Shown: positions 17,036-26,537, counted from the stretch's first letter. The stretch is 64,000 nt of DNA from Chryseobacterium phosphatilyticum (GCF_002899825.2 NZ_PPED02000003.1:328263-392262); one strand, 5' to 3'. A program made the numbers and translations. Notes: a model not told the origin generated them from the sequence alone.

Positions 17036-18040
17036 TTGAAACCTAGTATTTCCATTATTGTTGCTATTTACAACCGAAAAGAAGAACTTTTTGAGTTGTT
17101 GACTTCTCTTAGCCAGCAGACAGATAAAGAATTTGAGATCATCATTGTTGATGATGGCTCTGCAATCGATCTGAAACCTACTATTAAGAATTTTGAAGAG
17201 ATTTTTGATATTAAGTATTTCAGGAAAGATAATTCGGGACCGGGGCTTACGAGAAATTATGGGGCAGCAAGAGCGGAAAACGAATGGCTGGTTTTTGTGG
17301 ACAGTGATGTGATTGTAGAGAAAGATTATATTGAAAATATTAAAAACGATATTCTGACCATTCCTTGTGATGCATTTGGCGGTGCTGATAAGGCTCATAA
17401 AGGCTTTAATCTGATGCAAAAGGCTATTTCGTATTCGATGACTTCTGTTTTTACCACAGGAGGAATCCGGGGAAGCAAGAAGGCTGTTTCAAAGTTTCAG
17501 CCCAGAAGCTTTAATATGGGAGTCAAAAAATCAGTATTCGAAGAAGTAGGTGGTTTTTCAGAAATGCGGATAGGAGAGGATCCGGATTTATCGATGACGC
17601 TATGGGAGAAAGGATTTTCTACCGCTTTTTTTGACAATATTGCAGTGTATCATAAACGTCGGGTAGATTTTGGAAAATTCTCAAAACAAGTATATCAGTT
17701 TGGTTGTGCAAGACCTATCCTTAACCAGAGACATCCTAATTACGTGAAGATTTCTTTTGCTTTTCCAACTTTATTTATGCTGGGCTACATCATGGGCTTT
17801 ATTGAGTATTTTGTATTGGGAAGAGGTATTATTCTTGCTTTTTACGGACTATATACATTTCTGGTTTTTTTCCATGCTTTGTTGTTGACGAAAAATATAA
17901 GTATCGCCGGAATGGCTGTGATTTCTACTTATATTCAAATGTTTTCATATGGATATGGTTTCCTTAAATCATGGGTATTACTGAATGTGCTGAGAATGAA
18001 ACCTGAAGATGCTTTTCCTCATCATTATTATAAAAAATAA
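17036..18040 (+). CDS. Family 2 glycosyltransferase, membrane-anchored
   Basis: GT-A fold, inverting glycosyltransferase acting at the cytoplasmic face of the inner membrane, probably in polysaccharide or glycolipid synthesis. The 334 residues contain SIIVAIYNRKEEL at the start, IIIVDDGS (about 37-44), GLTRNYGAA, and the metal-binding DSD (about 90-92). The acceptor-side motif GEDPDLSMTLWEKG (about 182-195) follows, then two or three C-terminal hydrophobic helices. The start codon is TTG: the GT core begins at residue 4 and an in-frame TGA at 17021 excludes a longer frame with ATG. It is followed by a strong terminator. Confidence 0.9.
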   Translation: MKPSISIIVAIYNRKEELFELLTSLSQQTDKEFEIIIVDDGSAIDLKPTIKNFEEIFDIKYFRKDNSGPGLTRNYGAARAENEWLVFVDSDVIVEKDYIENIKNDILTIPCDAFGGADKAHKGFNLMQKAISYSMTSVFTTGGIRGSKKAVSKFQPRSFNMGVKKSVFEEVGGFSEMRIGEDPDLSMTLWEKGFSTAFFDNIAVYHKRRVDFGKFSKQVYQFGCARPILNQRHPNYVKISFAFPTLFMLGYIMGFIEYFVLGRGIILAFYGLYTFLVFFHALLLTKNISIAGMAVISTYIQMFSYGYGFLKSWVLLNVLRMKPEDAFPHHYYKK

Positions 18041-18099
18041 AGTAGACAGAGAATATGGATAAGTTTTGGCGGTAGCCGGAGGAGTTTTATCCTTACAAT

Positions 18100-18126
18100 A
18101 AAAAACGGGCGAAAGCCCGTTTTTTA
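18100..18126 (+). terminator. Bidirectional terminator after glycosyltransferase
   Basis: AAAAAACGGGC / GCCCGTTTTTT with a GAAA tetraloop. A GC stem with flanking A and T tracts lets it work on both strands. Confidence 0.92.
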
Positions 18127-18160
18127 TTGAATTAGTTACTCTATTGTATTATAAAATAAA

Positions 18161-18190
18161 AAGGCTGTTCATTTTTTTTGAAACAGCCTT
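18161..18190 (-). terminator. Terminator after PLP lyase gene
   Basis: AAGGCTGTTC / GAAACAGCCTT imperfect stem with an A/T loop. A T-rich run follows on the minus strand, 17 bp beyond the stop codon at 18207. Confidence 0.85.
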
Positions 18191-18206
18191 CACTGTACAA
18201 TAAAAT

Positions 18207-19433
18207 TTAGGATATAGAAATGTTTTCATGGGTAAGAACGCCTGTTTTAAGCATACATTCTTTCATTTTTTGATAGGTTCTTTTGATGTCATGATCCAAA
18301 CCGATAGAGAATCTGATCAATCCGTCAGAGATGCCAATAGAAGCACGTTCTTCTTCCGGAATTTCTGATGAAGTAGATTTTCCGGAGCATGAGAATAAAG
18401 TCTTATAAAAACCTAAGCTAACCGCGAGGTAGCCAAGGTTCTCCGTCTGCATCATTTCCATCAGTTCATTTGCTTTTTCCGTAGTTCCTGCATCCAAAGT
18501 CAACAAACCTCCATATCCGTATTCTTCATGAATCATACTTTTCATGAGCTCATGATTTTTATGGGAGGGTAAACCGGGATATGACACTTTTAATCCATCT
18601 TTTTCGAATCTTTCAGCAAGATACATGGCATTATGGCTGTGTTGTTTTATTCTGATATGAAGGGTTCTAAGGTTTTTGAGAATACTTGACGATCTTAAAC
18701 TATCCATCGTAGGTCCCAGAAGCATACAGGCTCCTGAATTGACATTTTTGGTATCATCAATGAATGATTGTGTGCTGCAATATACCCCACCAACTGTATC
18801 ACTGCTCCCATTGATGAATTTTGTCAAACTATGAATTACCACATCTGCTCCGAATAATGTCGGGGAGATAGAAAGTGGTGAAAAAGTATTATCGACAATC
18901 AGTTTTAAATTATGCTTTTTACAGATTTCAGAAAGCTTTTTCAGATCTGCTACTTCCAGGAGCGGGTTGCTTACACTTTCACAGTAGATAACTTTTGTAT
19001 TGGGAGTTATAGTATTTTCAATCACTTCAAAATTGTTGATATCAACGAAAGTGGTTGCCACATTGAATTGGGGTAAAAAGTTTTTAAGAAAAGCATAAGT
19101 TCCTCCGTAGATGGTTCTGCTTGATATAATATGGTCTCCACTTTTACAAATTTCCATTAATACAGACGTGATAGCTCCCATTCCGGACGCTGTAACGTTG
19201 GCCGATTCTGTATTTTCCATTTTAGCCAGTGCCTGCGCCAGATACAGATTCATGGGCGATGAATGTCTTGAATAAAGGTAGCATCCTTCCGCATTTCCTT
19301 CGAAAGTATCAAACATCGTCTTTGCTGAAAGGAATGTGTAGGTAGAACTGTCGGAAATAGAAGGGTTTACTCCTCCGAACTCACCAAAATATTGTAGATC
19401 CTGGATTTCGTTGGCTGCATTAAAGTTTTCCAT
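18207..19433 (-). CDS. Cys/Met metabolism PLP enzyme (methionine gamma-lyase-like)
   Basis: PLP-dependent trans-sulfuration family enzyme; probable activity is alpha,gamma-elimination of methionine, or cystathionine cleavage. The 408 residues contain the YSRHSSP substrate/PLP region (about 54-60), TASGMGAITSVL, the PLP aspartate motif KLIVDNTFSPL, and the Schiff-base lysine in HSLTKF (about residue 205). Normal length. It is divergent from an Lrp/AsnC regulator with a 158-bp shared region, like the mdeA-mdeR arrangement known in Pseudomonas. This supports amino-acid-responsive catabolism. Exact substrate is uncertain within the family. Confidence 0.88.
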   Translation of the reverse strand: MENFNAANEIQDLQYFGEFGGVNPSISDSSTYTFLSAKTMFDTFEGNAEGCYLYSRHSSPMNLYLAQALAKMENTESANVTASGMGAITSVLMEICKSGDHIISSRTIYGGTYAFLKNFLPQFNVATTFVDINNFEVIENTITPNTKVIYCESVSNPLLEVADLKKLSEICKKHNLKLIVDNTFSPLSISPTLFGADVVIHSLTKFINGSSDTVGGVYCSTQSFIDDTKNVNSGACMLLGPTMDSLRSSSILKNLRTLHIRIKQHSHNAMYLAERFEKDGLKVSYPGLPSHKNHELMKSMIHEEYGYGGLLTLDAGTTEKANELMEMMQTENLGYLAVSLGFYKTLFSCSGKSTSSEIPEEERASIGISDGLIRFSIGLDHDIKRTYQKMKECMLKTGVLTHENISIS

Positions 19434-19591
19434 ATAAGTATGTTTTTATTTTATCTGGCCAATTTGCGTTATTTTCCTAATAATTACAACATAAAATTAA
19501 ATTAATAGAATATAAAACTGTAAATTTTTGTTTATTTAGAAAATATATTTAGTATATTCGGTAATATTAATTTTTTACCAAAAAATTATCT

Positions 19592-20050
19592 ATGGAACTT
19601 GACGAAATTGATAAGAAACTCCTTCTGTTTTTACAGGAAGATTGTAAACAAACAACCAAAGAACTGTCCGGGAAGCTTGGATTGTCTGTGACAGCAGTAT
19701 ATGAACGTGTGAAAAAATTAGAGAATTCAGGGGTTATTTCTCGATATGTGGCCTTGCTTGACAAGAATAAGATACATCGAAACTTTATTATTTTGTGTCA
19801 TGTAAAATTAACACAGCATAAAAAAGAATTCGTTCTGCAGTTTGAAAAGGAAGTAATGAATCTTCAGGAAGTAACAGAGTGTTTCCATGTAAGCGGAGAT
19901 TACGATTATATCCTTAAAATAGGAGTGAGAAATATTGAAGATTATCGCAATTTTATGCTGACTAAACTCACCACATTACAGCATATTGCCAGTACGCATA
20001 GCTCTTTTATGATTTCTGAAATTAAGAATACGACAGCTATCGTGTTGTAA
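19592..20050 (+). CDS. Lrp/AsnC family transcriptional regulator
   Basis: Amino-acid-responsive DNA-binding regulator. The 152 residues comprise an N-terminal winged-helix HTH (about 4-60; LDEIDKKLLLFLQEDCKQTTKELSGKLG is split over two helices) and a C-terminal RAM ligand-binding domain (about 70-145; ECFHVSGDYDYILKI). Length is typical. Divergent placement next to the methionine gamma-lyase-like gene suggests it controls that gene and itself. The intergenic region contains A/T-rich half-symmetric sequence near 19545-19570. Confidence 0.93.
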   Translation: MELDEIDKKLLLFLQEDCKQTTKELSGKLGLSVTAVYERVKKLENSGVISRYVALLDKNKIHRNFIILCHVKLTQHKKEFVLQFEKEVMNLQEVTECFHVSGDYDYILKIGVRNIEDYRNFMLTKLTTLQHIASTHSSFMISEIKNTTAIVL

Positions 20051-20110
20051 AAACATCAGGTGCTTCCAGCTGTTGATTTTAAGTGCTTTTAGAAAAGAAA
20101 ATCCGCAATT

Positions 20111-20824
20111 TCAGTAACTTTCCAAAAATTCCCAGGATTTATTTTTATACTGATATACTTTAGGTGTGGAATATTTAAAATCAGACTTTATATCATTAAA
20201 TTGAAGCTGAATCATATAACAGTTTTCTTTACTTTTGTATGCTACGGGAAGGACAGCAATTCCTAAAATTGAAAAATGTTCATACTTGTTGTCGGTTGTC
20301 AAGGATTGCTTAAGTTTTAAACCGGTGTTATAATAGAAGTATTGTATATTTCCGTTTTCATCTATTTCCTTGCCAGTGTTGGTGTCCCATTTTATTCTTT
20401 CCTTCAGTTCTGAGGTGTTGTAAATGATCACAGAATTTACAGCGGGAATGATAATTTTATCCTTGTTCTGTTCTGCGAAATAGAGAAAATTATCCTTAGT
20501 CCAAACTTTTTCATAAAGATCATAATACCCTTTTTTTTCAAATTTTCTACATCCGTTTCTGTTTTTATTTTCGCTGGTAGATTTTTGTCTGCCTAATAAT
20601 AAAATATTTAAAATGATATTCTTATCTGGTTGTATGAAACTTTTATATTCTTCATCTTTATAAATCATTTTTAAAAGATCTGAAAAATCAGTTTCTTTAA
20701 CCTGTGCCAACTGTTTTTCGTATAAAGTTTTATCTTTTTGATACTGTATTTCACAAGAATCACTTTGTGCCTGTATGTATAAACAACTGAAAAAAAACAA
20801 GATAAAAAAAGAGGCTCTGGTCAT
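20111..20824 (-). CDS. Secreted hypothetical protein
   Basis: I do not recognise a family. The 237-residue precursor has a Sec signal peptide (residues 1-19, ending IQAQ) and a mature part rich in Lys, Tyr and Asp with two Cys (about 24 and 91). No T9SS sorting domain is present, so it is probably periplasmic. It starts 14 bp after the bestrophin gene on the same strand and is likely co-transcribed with it. The function is unknown. Confidence 0.72.
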   Translation of the reverse strand: MTRASFFILFFFSCLYIQAQSDSCEIQYQKDKTLYEKQLAQVKETDFSDLLKMIYKDEEYKSFIQPDKNIILNILLLGRQKSTSENKNRNGCRKFEKKGYYDLYEKVWTKDNFLYFAEQNKDKIIIPAVNSVIIYNTSELKERIKWDTNTGKEIDENGNIQYFYYNTGLKLKQSLTTDNKYEHFSILGIAVLPVAYKSKENCYMIQLQFNDIKSDFKYSTPKVYQYKNKSWEFLESY

Positions 20825-20838
20825 TTTTAAATAATCAA

Positions 20839-21867
20839 TTATACGAGTACTCCGTTTTTGGATGCAATAGGCTCTGGAAGGTCTGTTTCGCCACCCATTT
20901 GAAGAAGATCTATCTCAATGGTTCTGCAGATAGAAAGCATTGGGACATCAAACATCAATCCTGCAAAGGGGTTTTCAGAATAATCTCCTACTAGCTCCAT
21001 AATAATATAAATCCATCCGATGATGATACAGAAAGGAATGGATGTCCAGATTCCCCAATCTCCAAGTTTGGCAAACTCATTCACTAATCCAAGCGGAAGC
21101 AAAAGGATAAACAGAATATTGAACACAAAAGCAGTGCTGGCAAATTGCCTTGGGGAAGGGAATTTTTTAATTCTTTCCGCTTGACCCTGGAAACCATAAA
21201 ATTCATTCAGTGCATTTTGAAGCTGTGTCTGATTGAAATCTGTTATTGCATGCATATTTTTCAGCTCATTAATGTCTTTTGCCTGCTGAGAAATCAGGTA
21301 GGTGGCAAAATTTTTATATTGACTCTTCAGATCATATTCTTCCTCTGACAAATATTTATGGAGGAAAATTGGTGCTCTTCCATAATCAGGAAAGCCGGCC
21401 TTGATAAGTCTGTTTCTTCTCAGGTTAATATTACCAAACTTATTATCACTGCTGATATGCTCCCATTCCGTAGGGACTAAAAGTTGCTCACGGAAAGAGT
21501 ATAGCCATGCAATATGACGATTCACGATTCTTTTTTTTCGGTCTTCCAGATCAAAAACACCAATTTCTTCATTTTTGGTATCAAAGGCATACACCATAGA
21601 TGCAAATGAGCGGCTGGAATTTACAATTCCACCCCATATTTTTCTTGCCTCCCAAAGTCTGTCATAGGCCTGGTTATTTTTAAAACCAACCAGAAATGCT
21701 TCAGCAGTACCTATAAGTGCAACAGGCACCCATGGAATTGTCATCCATTGCCAGTTGAAAAAATAAAACAGAACGGCGATCAGCGTACACCATATCGAGA
21801 TTAAGATAAGGTGTGCCCCTGATAAATTAAGAACCTGTTTATAATTGACATATTTTGTAGTAATCAT
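20839..21867 (-). CDS. Bestrophin-like anion channel family protein
   Basis: Inner-membrane channel of the bestrophin/UPF0187 family; bacterial members form pentameric ion channels. The 342 residues have four hydrophobic regions (about 15-32, 40-58, 235-255, 268-288). Family motifs visible are VGFKNNQAYDRLWEARKIWGG (about 60-79) and DYSENPFAGLMFDVPM (about 305-320). Length is normal. The first gene of a probable two-gene unit with the secreted protein at 20111. Confidence 0.9.
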   Translation of the reverse strand: MITTKYVNYKQVLNLSGAHLILISIWCTLIAVLFYFFNWQWMTIPWVPVALIGTAEAFLVGFKNNQAYDRLWEARKIWGGIVNSSRSFASMVYAFDTKNEEIGVFDLEDRKKRIVNRHIAWLYSFREQLLVPTEWEHISSDNKFGNINLRRNRLIKAGFPDYGRAPIFLHKYLSEEEYDLKSQYKNFATYLISQQAKDINELKNMHAITDFNQTQLQNALNEFYGFQGQAERIKKFPSPRQFASTAFVFNILFILLLPLGLVNEFAKLGDWGIWTSIPFCIIIGWIYIIMELVGDYSENPFAGLMFDVPMLSICRTIEIDLLQMGGETDLPEPIASKNGVLV

Positions 21868-22017
21868 AAAAGAGAATGTGTTTTTGCTTTGCAGACAAAA
21901 TGGATACCAAACTACCGGAGTGTCGGGTTTATTATCTCTGCAAATTGAGGGATGTTTAAATTGTTTTCTTTATAATGTGTTAATATTGAGATCGGTAATT
22001 CAGAATAAAAGTAATAA

Positions 22018-22045
22018 AAAAACCTCTAAAATTTTTAGAGGTTTA
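22018..22045 (-). terminator. Terminator after E1 dehydrogenase gene
   Basis: AACCTCTAAAA / TTTTAGAGGTT stem with a T run on the minus strand, 18 bp past the stop codon at 22063. Confidence 0.85.
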
Positions 22046-22062
22046 CATTTTTGTGTAAATTT

Positions 22063-24135
22063 TTATTGTTGTAGCATTTCTGCAATCTTTTTAGAGAGCT
22101 TTTCCGCGTTAGGAAGCATTTCTTTTTCCAGAATCAGATTGATAGGAACAGCAGGAACGTCTAGTGAACCCATGGTTTCTACCGGTGCATCAAGGTATTT
22201 GAAACAATTTTTTGAGATACGATGAGCGAATGCTTCGGCAAATGAATTATTAAGCTGTTCTTCTGTAAGAACGATACACTTTCCGTGAGCTTTTACTCTT
22301 TCAAAAACAAGTTCTTCATCGAGTGGAATCAAAGTTCTTAAATCAATTACTTCAACTCTTCCATTGAAGTTTTTGACAGCCTCTTTTGCCCAGTAAACAC
22401 CCATTCCATAGGTTACCACCAGTAAAGTTCTGCCTTTTTCGGTTTCATTTTGATCAGCTTCAATTACAACTTTACCTTTTCCAAATGGAAGAACATAATC
22501 TTCGGCAGGTTCTATTGTTTTTGCATCCTCGGTTCCCGGTACTTTACTCCAGTATAGCCCTTTGTGTTCTAACATGATGACCGGATTCGGATCATAATAA
22601 GCTGCTTTTAGTAAGCCTTTGAAGTCTGCGGCGTTGCTAGGGTAGGCTATTTTTATTCCTTTAATATTAGCTAAAATACTTTCGACACTTCCACTATGGT
22701 AGGGTCCGCCACCACCATATGCTCCGATCGGTACACGAATGATATTGCTGACAGGGAATTTTCCGCCACTTAAATAGTTGGATTTTGAAATTTCTGTGAT
22801 AAGCTGATTGATTCCCGGATAAATGTAGTCAGCAAACTGAACTTCCACAATAGGCTTTAATCCTACGGCGCTCATTCCTGCTGTAGAACCAATAATATAA
22901 GCTTCCTGAATTGCGGTATTGAAAACTCTTTTGCTGCCGAATTTTTTTCCTAAAGTTACTGTTTCACGGAAAACCCCACCGATTCTTTCTCCTACATCCT
23001 GTCCGTAAAGAAGGGCTTCAGGATGTTTCCACATTAATTCCTGTATGGCGTGGATGGCAGCATCTACCATAACGATTTTTTCACCATTGGCCGGTTCACG
23101 TGTTCCTGTCTCTTCTGTAATTGGAGTAGGAGCGAATATATGCTGCATTAACGTTTCAGGCTTCGGGTCTTCTGCATTTTTAGCCTTTTCAAAAGCTTCC
23201 TCCGCTTCAAGACGCGCCTTTTTGGTAATCTGCTTTAGCTGATCTTCATCAACTCCTGATTCAAGCAATTGCTTTCTTAATATTTCTCCCGGGTCTTTTG
23301 CCCTGTGTTTAGTTAAATCTTCTTCGTCTCTATAGAATTCTCTTCTTACTCCCGAAGTATGGTGGCCGATCAATACTGTTTTTGCGCAAACTACCAATGG
23401 CTTCCTTTCGGTTCTTACAAAGTCCACAGCTTTTTTCATAGCTTCGAAACTTTCTGCGAAATCAGTTCCATCTACTCTCATTCTGCTTAAGCCGGTGAAA
23501 CCAGCTACAAAATCATAGGCATCGCAAGTTCTTGCTTCCTCTTTTGTAACAGAGATCCCCCATTCGTTGTCTTGTACAAGGAAAATAATAGGAAGCTGGT
23601 GTAAAGCAGCAAACTGTAAAGCTTCACTTACTTCACCTTCTGTTACAGAATTGTCTCCAAGGCTGCAGACTACAACAGGATTGTTTTCAAAATGCTGAAG
23701 GTTGAAGTCCTGAATGTACTTTAATCCCTGAGCAACTCCTGTTGTAGGGATAGTTTGCATTCCTGTTGCGGAACTTTGGTGAATGATTTTCGGTTTGTTT
23801 TCATCTCTGCTTGAGGGATGAGAATAGTAAGATCTTCCTCCGGAAAAGGGATCATCGGCTTTGGCTAGCAACTGAAGCATGAGTTGATAAGGTTCGAACC
23901 CTATTCCTAAAAGAATGCTTTCGTCTCTGTAATAAGGAGAAATCCAGTCTTCTTTTTTCAATTGATATGCTGTTGCAAGCTGAATAGCTTCATGCCCCCT
24001 GGAAGTACTGTGGACGTATTTACAAACATTTCTGTTTTCTTCGTAAATGTCAGCCATAGCTTTAGCGAGCATCATATGGTTGTATGCTTTAAGTAAAATA
24101 TCTTGAGAAACCTTTTCGTGAAGTGTATTTTCCAT
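22063..24135 (-). CDS. 2-oxoacid dehydrogenase E1, fused alpha-beta (branched-chain type)
   Basis: Thiamine-diphosphate-dependent E1 that decarboxylates branched-chain 2-oxoacids and passes the acyl group to E2 lipoyl domains. The 690-residue protein is a head-to-tail fusion. The E1-alpha part (about 1-335) contains the ThDP motif GDNSVTEGEVSEAL and QDNEWGISV. The E1-beta part (about 345-690) contains LLYGQDVGERIGGVF, NTAIQEAYIIG and VQFADYIYPG. No E2 or E3 gene is in the window. I place the start at the ATG at 24135; a TTG nine codons upstream would overlap the promoter. A TATATTTG box and a 26-bp palindrome lie directly upstream. Confidence 0.93.
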   Translation of the reverse strand: MENTLHEKVSQDILLKAYNHMMLAKAMADIYEENRNVCKYVHSTSRGHEAIQLATAYQLKKEDWISPYYRDESILLGIGFEPYQLMLQLLAKADDPFSGGRSYYSHPSSRDENKPKIIHQSSATGMQTIPTTGVAQGLKYIQDFNLQHFENNPVVVCSLGDNSVTEGEVSEALQFAALHQLPIIFLVQDNEWGISVTKEEARTCDAYDFVAGFTGLSRMRVDGTDFAESFEAMKKAVDFVRTERKPLVVCAKTVLIGHHTSGVRREFYRDEEDLTKHRAKDPGEILRKQLLESGVDEDQLKQITKKARLEAEEAFEKAKNAEDPKPETLMQHIFAPTPITEETGTREPANGEKIVMVDAAIHAIQELMWKHPEALLYGQDVGERIGGVFRETVTLGKKFGSKRVFNTAIQEAYIIGSTAGMSAVGLKPIVEVQFADYIYPGINQLITEISKSNYLSGGKFPVSNIIRVPIGAYGGGGPYHSGSVESILANIKGIKIAYPSNAADFKGLLKAAYYDPNPVIMLEHKGLYWSKVPGTEDAKTIEPAEDYVLPFGKGKVVIEADQNETEKGRTLLVVTYGMGVYWAKEAVKNFNGRVEVIDLRTLIPLDEELVFERVKAHGKCIVLTEEQLNNSFAEAFAHRISKNCFKYLDAPVETMGSLDVPAVPINLILEKEMLPNAEKLSKKIAEMLQQ

Positions 24136-24141
24136 AGAAAG

Positions 24142-24173
24142 CAAATATACATAAAAAAACAAAACACTAACAA
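24142..24173 (-). promoter_or_regulatory. Promoter of E1 dehydrogenase gene
   Basis: Minus-strand TATATTTG (24149 to 24142) with TTG (24173 to 24171) 21 nt upstream fits the Bacteroidota consensus. Transcription would begin within a base or two of the ATG at 24135, so the mRNA is probably leaderless. Confidence 0.6.
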
Positions 24174-24186
24174 CTGTTAGTGTTTT
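24161..24186 (-). promoter_or_regulatory. Operator-like palindrome at E1 promoter
   Basis: Perfect 11-bp inverted repeat AAAACACTAAC / GTTAGTGTTTT with a 4-bp centre, covering the predicted -33 element. The position and symmetry suit a dimeric repressor such as a TetR-type protein (inference). It is too close to the promoter, and too far from the previous gene's own terminator, to be a terminator for anything else. Confidence 0.5.
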
Positions 24187-24334
24187 GTTGAGATGATCAC
24201 ATTAACTGTCTGGGATTGTTGAATAAAAAATGAGATATTAGTTTTTTTTTGATCTGTTTTCGTAGTTTTTACGTATAGTTTATTGTACTTTTTCATTGTT
24301 GTATAAATTCTTTCCTAAATGAAGTTTATAAAAA

Positions 24335-24364
24335 ACGCGGTACTAACAATAGCCAGTACCGCGT
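24335..24364 (-). terminator. Terminator after first S8 protease gene
   Basis: ACGCGGTACT / AGTACCGCGT perfect 10-bp stem with a 10-nt loop, followed by a T run on the minus strand. Confidence 0.9.
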
Positions 24365-24389
24365 ATGAATCTATAACTGTGGAAAAGAA

Positions 24390-26537
24390 TTATTCCTTGA
24401 TTACTTTCTTGGAAATTGATTCTTTCTCCGTTTTTATCTCAATGATATATACTCCTTTAATATGGGTCGATAAATCAAGAGGTTCTTTATCATTGTTGAT
24501 TACTCCGCTTTGTAGTTTCTTGCCAGACAAATCATAAACACTGAAAGTCGATTTTTTAGGAGCTTTCAAAATGTTGGTAACATCTTTGGTAATAGAAGGG
24601 GCGATCGTGAGGTTGCTTAATTCTCCTTTTTTGACTTCTCCTGTTCCTAATATGCTGTTATAGCCGCTTACCAGAATAGAATAGTTTTGAGGTGCATTAG
24701 CTGCATTGTTATCTTTTAATGTGCCCTTATTTGTAATTTCAATTTTGTACGTTCTTCCCGCAACAGGAGCATCTATTACTACTTGCTCTACATTGTCTAC
24801 TATATTATCTCCTTTTGTAGCAATCATTGGGTTGCTGGGATCAAGTTTCCAGGGTAAATAAATCGTATTTGTTGTAGTATCAGTGATTCTTAAATCTAAG
24901 TCATTGATCAGTTTGGACGTTCTGTTGTTATGTAGAGTTGCTAAAGGAGTGCTATTGTCTACATTTGAATATTCGGGATCTACCCATGAAATTGTTACTT
25001 TTAGAGGTTCACTTCCTGATGCGGTTACCGTTTTACTGTTTGGGGTTCCACTGGTTAATGTCTCATCATTGAAGATGACCGTATTATTAGATTTTCCTAC
25101 AAGGAGCTCTGCACCTTTTTTAGCATTAATAAATCCCCAGCCAAATTGTGGATCCGGACCTATATTGCCTGCCTCTGAAGCGGAATGGATCATTAAGGTT
25201 TTTGCTGAGGCAGCATTTAACAAACTTCCAGAAAATAATTGCTTATTAATTTGCGTCCAAAGTCCGATAATTCCTGTAACAATCGGTGCAGAATAAGAGG
25301 TTCCACTACCGATGTCTACACCACTATTTCCTGTTGAATTATTTTGAGTAGTAGCACTTGCTACATCTGTGCCTACCGCAGTAATATCAGGTTTGATACC
25401 CCCATCATCTCTCGGGCCTGCACTGCTGTAGCTTGAATGAACAACATCTGAGGAGGTTGTATATCTTCCATTATTTGTTGTAATTCTGTCTGAAGCAGCT
25501 ACTGAAATAATATTTTTGGCTACAGATCCGGGCGAGATACAATCATATCCTTGCGAACAGTTGAAAGCAGGTAAAGTGTCTGTAGTGGCGAATTCAGTCC
25601 AGGTTCCTGAAGAGTTTTTATAATATTTTTTAAAATTAACAGTAGAAGCAGAATAGGCATTGTTTCCCATTCCAAATGAATTTCCTGCAGATTTTACAAT
25701 AATGTAGGAAGGGTCATTATAAACAAGCAAATCATAAAATCGGTCATTAATAATATAAGAACCCTGCATGTCATAAGAGGTAGCGGAAGGGGTAAAAGAT
25801 CCCATCCAGGTCCATGAATTAGCATTGTTAATTTGCTGAACATCCCATCCTGCATTGATTCCATAAGAATGATTAGAAATATTGGGGGCGGCTTTTAAAA
25901 TTTTCTGAAACACATTGCTTGAGGTTGTTTCTCCCGGAAGAATTGAGCTTCCGAAGGCATAGGCATCTATTGTACAGTTGGGAGCAATCCCTCTAAAGTT
26001 GACTTGTCTTCCACTTGAGGCAAAGGTGTAAGGGAAATCCCTAGCTCCAATAAAACTTGCTACAGCAGTAGCGTGGTCTCCATAATTAAAGGTAGAATTT
26101 TCTTTATTGGTAATTCTGCCGGGTGCATTATTAAAAAGCACATGCCCTGCATAGACTCTGGCTGTACTGGATGTCGTACTTCCGTCAAAAATAGTAAATT
26201 TAATATTTTCACCATTAAAAGAACCTGTTAAGCCGGTAATGCTACCTCCTTGCAGATAATCGGAATTGGAGTTTTTAATCTGGTCCAGATCGTGAACCTT
26301 ATAGAAATAAGGTTTGTTGCCATCTGTAAAACCGGCAAGGCCAGCTCTCTGTTCTTCAATTTCTTTCAAAGCTTCCTGATTTCTATTTGAACCATAATTT
26401 TTAGTAACATAAGCTTCGAATTTTTGAATGTCTTCCAGTCTTTGTTTTTCAAATTCTCTTTTCAGAGTTTCATTGTTGTTTTGAGCACTTGTTAATGAAA
26501 TAATCAAAGTGCTGATCGAAATAAAAAATTTCCTCAT
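24390..26537 (-). CDS. S8 (subtilisin) family serine protease with T9SS sorting domain
   Basis: Secreted serine endopeptidase. The 715-residue precursor (start at MRKFFISIS; the frame stays open 33 codons further upstream but without a signal peptide) has a signal peptide ending LTSAQ. The catalytic triad is visible as D118 (TIFDGS), H155 (GDHATAVAS) and Ser in GTSYSAP (about residue 414). A P/Homo B-like jelly roll follows (KVTISWVDPE, NDLDLRI), then a type A T9SS C-terminal domain (about 635-715; FSVYDLSGKKLQSG, GVYIIEIKTEKE, KKVIKE). It is a paralogue of the gene at 26870. Each has its own terminator. Confidence 0.94.
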   Translation of the reverse strand: MRKFFISISTLIISLTSAQNNNETLKREFEKQRLEDIQKFEAYVTKNYGSNRNQEALKEIEEQRAGLAGFTDGNKPYFYKVHDLDQIKNSNSDYLQGGSITGLTGSFNGENIKFTIFDGSTTSSTARVYAGHVLFNNAPGRITNKENSTFNYGDHATAVASFIGARDFPYTFASSGRQVNFRGIAPNCTIDAYAFGSSILPGETTSSNVFQKILKAAPNISNHSYGINAGWDVQQINNANSWTWMGSFTPSATSYDMQGSYIINDRFYDLLVYNDPSYIIVKSAGNSFGMGNNAYSASTVNFKKYYKNSSGTWTEFATTDTLPAFNCSQGYDCISPGSVAKNIISVAASDRITTNNGRYTTSSDVVHSSYSSAGPRDDGGIKPDITAVGTDVASATTQNNSTGNSGVDIGSGTSYSAPIVTGIIGLWTQINKQLFSGSLLNAASAKTLMIHSASEAGNIGPDPQFGWGFINAKKGAELLVGKSNNTVIFNDETLTSGTPNSKTVTASGSEPLKVTISWVDPEYSNVDNSTPLATLHNNRTSKLINDLDLRITDTTTNTIYLPWKLDPSNPMIATKGDNIVDNVEQVVIDAPVAGRTYKIEITNKGTLKDNNAANAPQNYSILVSGYNSILGTGEVKKGELSNLTIAPSITKDVTNILKAPKKSTFSVYDLSGKKLQSGVINNDKEPLDLSTHIKGVYIIEIKTEKESISKKVIKE

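Noticed and set aside
24136..24162. TTG start for the E1 gene nine codons upstream
   Set aside because: It would place the start inside the promoter and palindrome, and MENTLHEK at 24135 is the usual E1 beginning.
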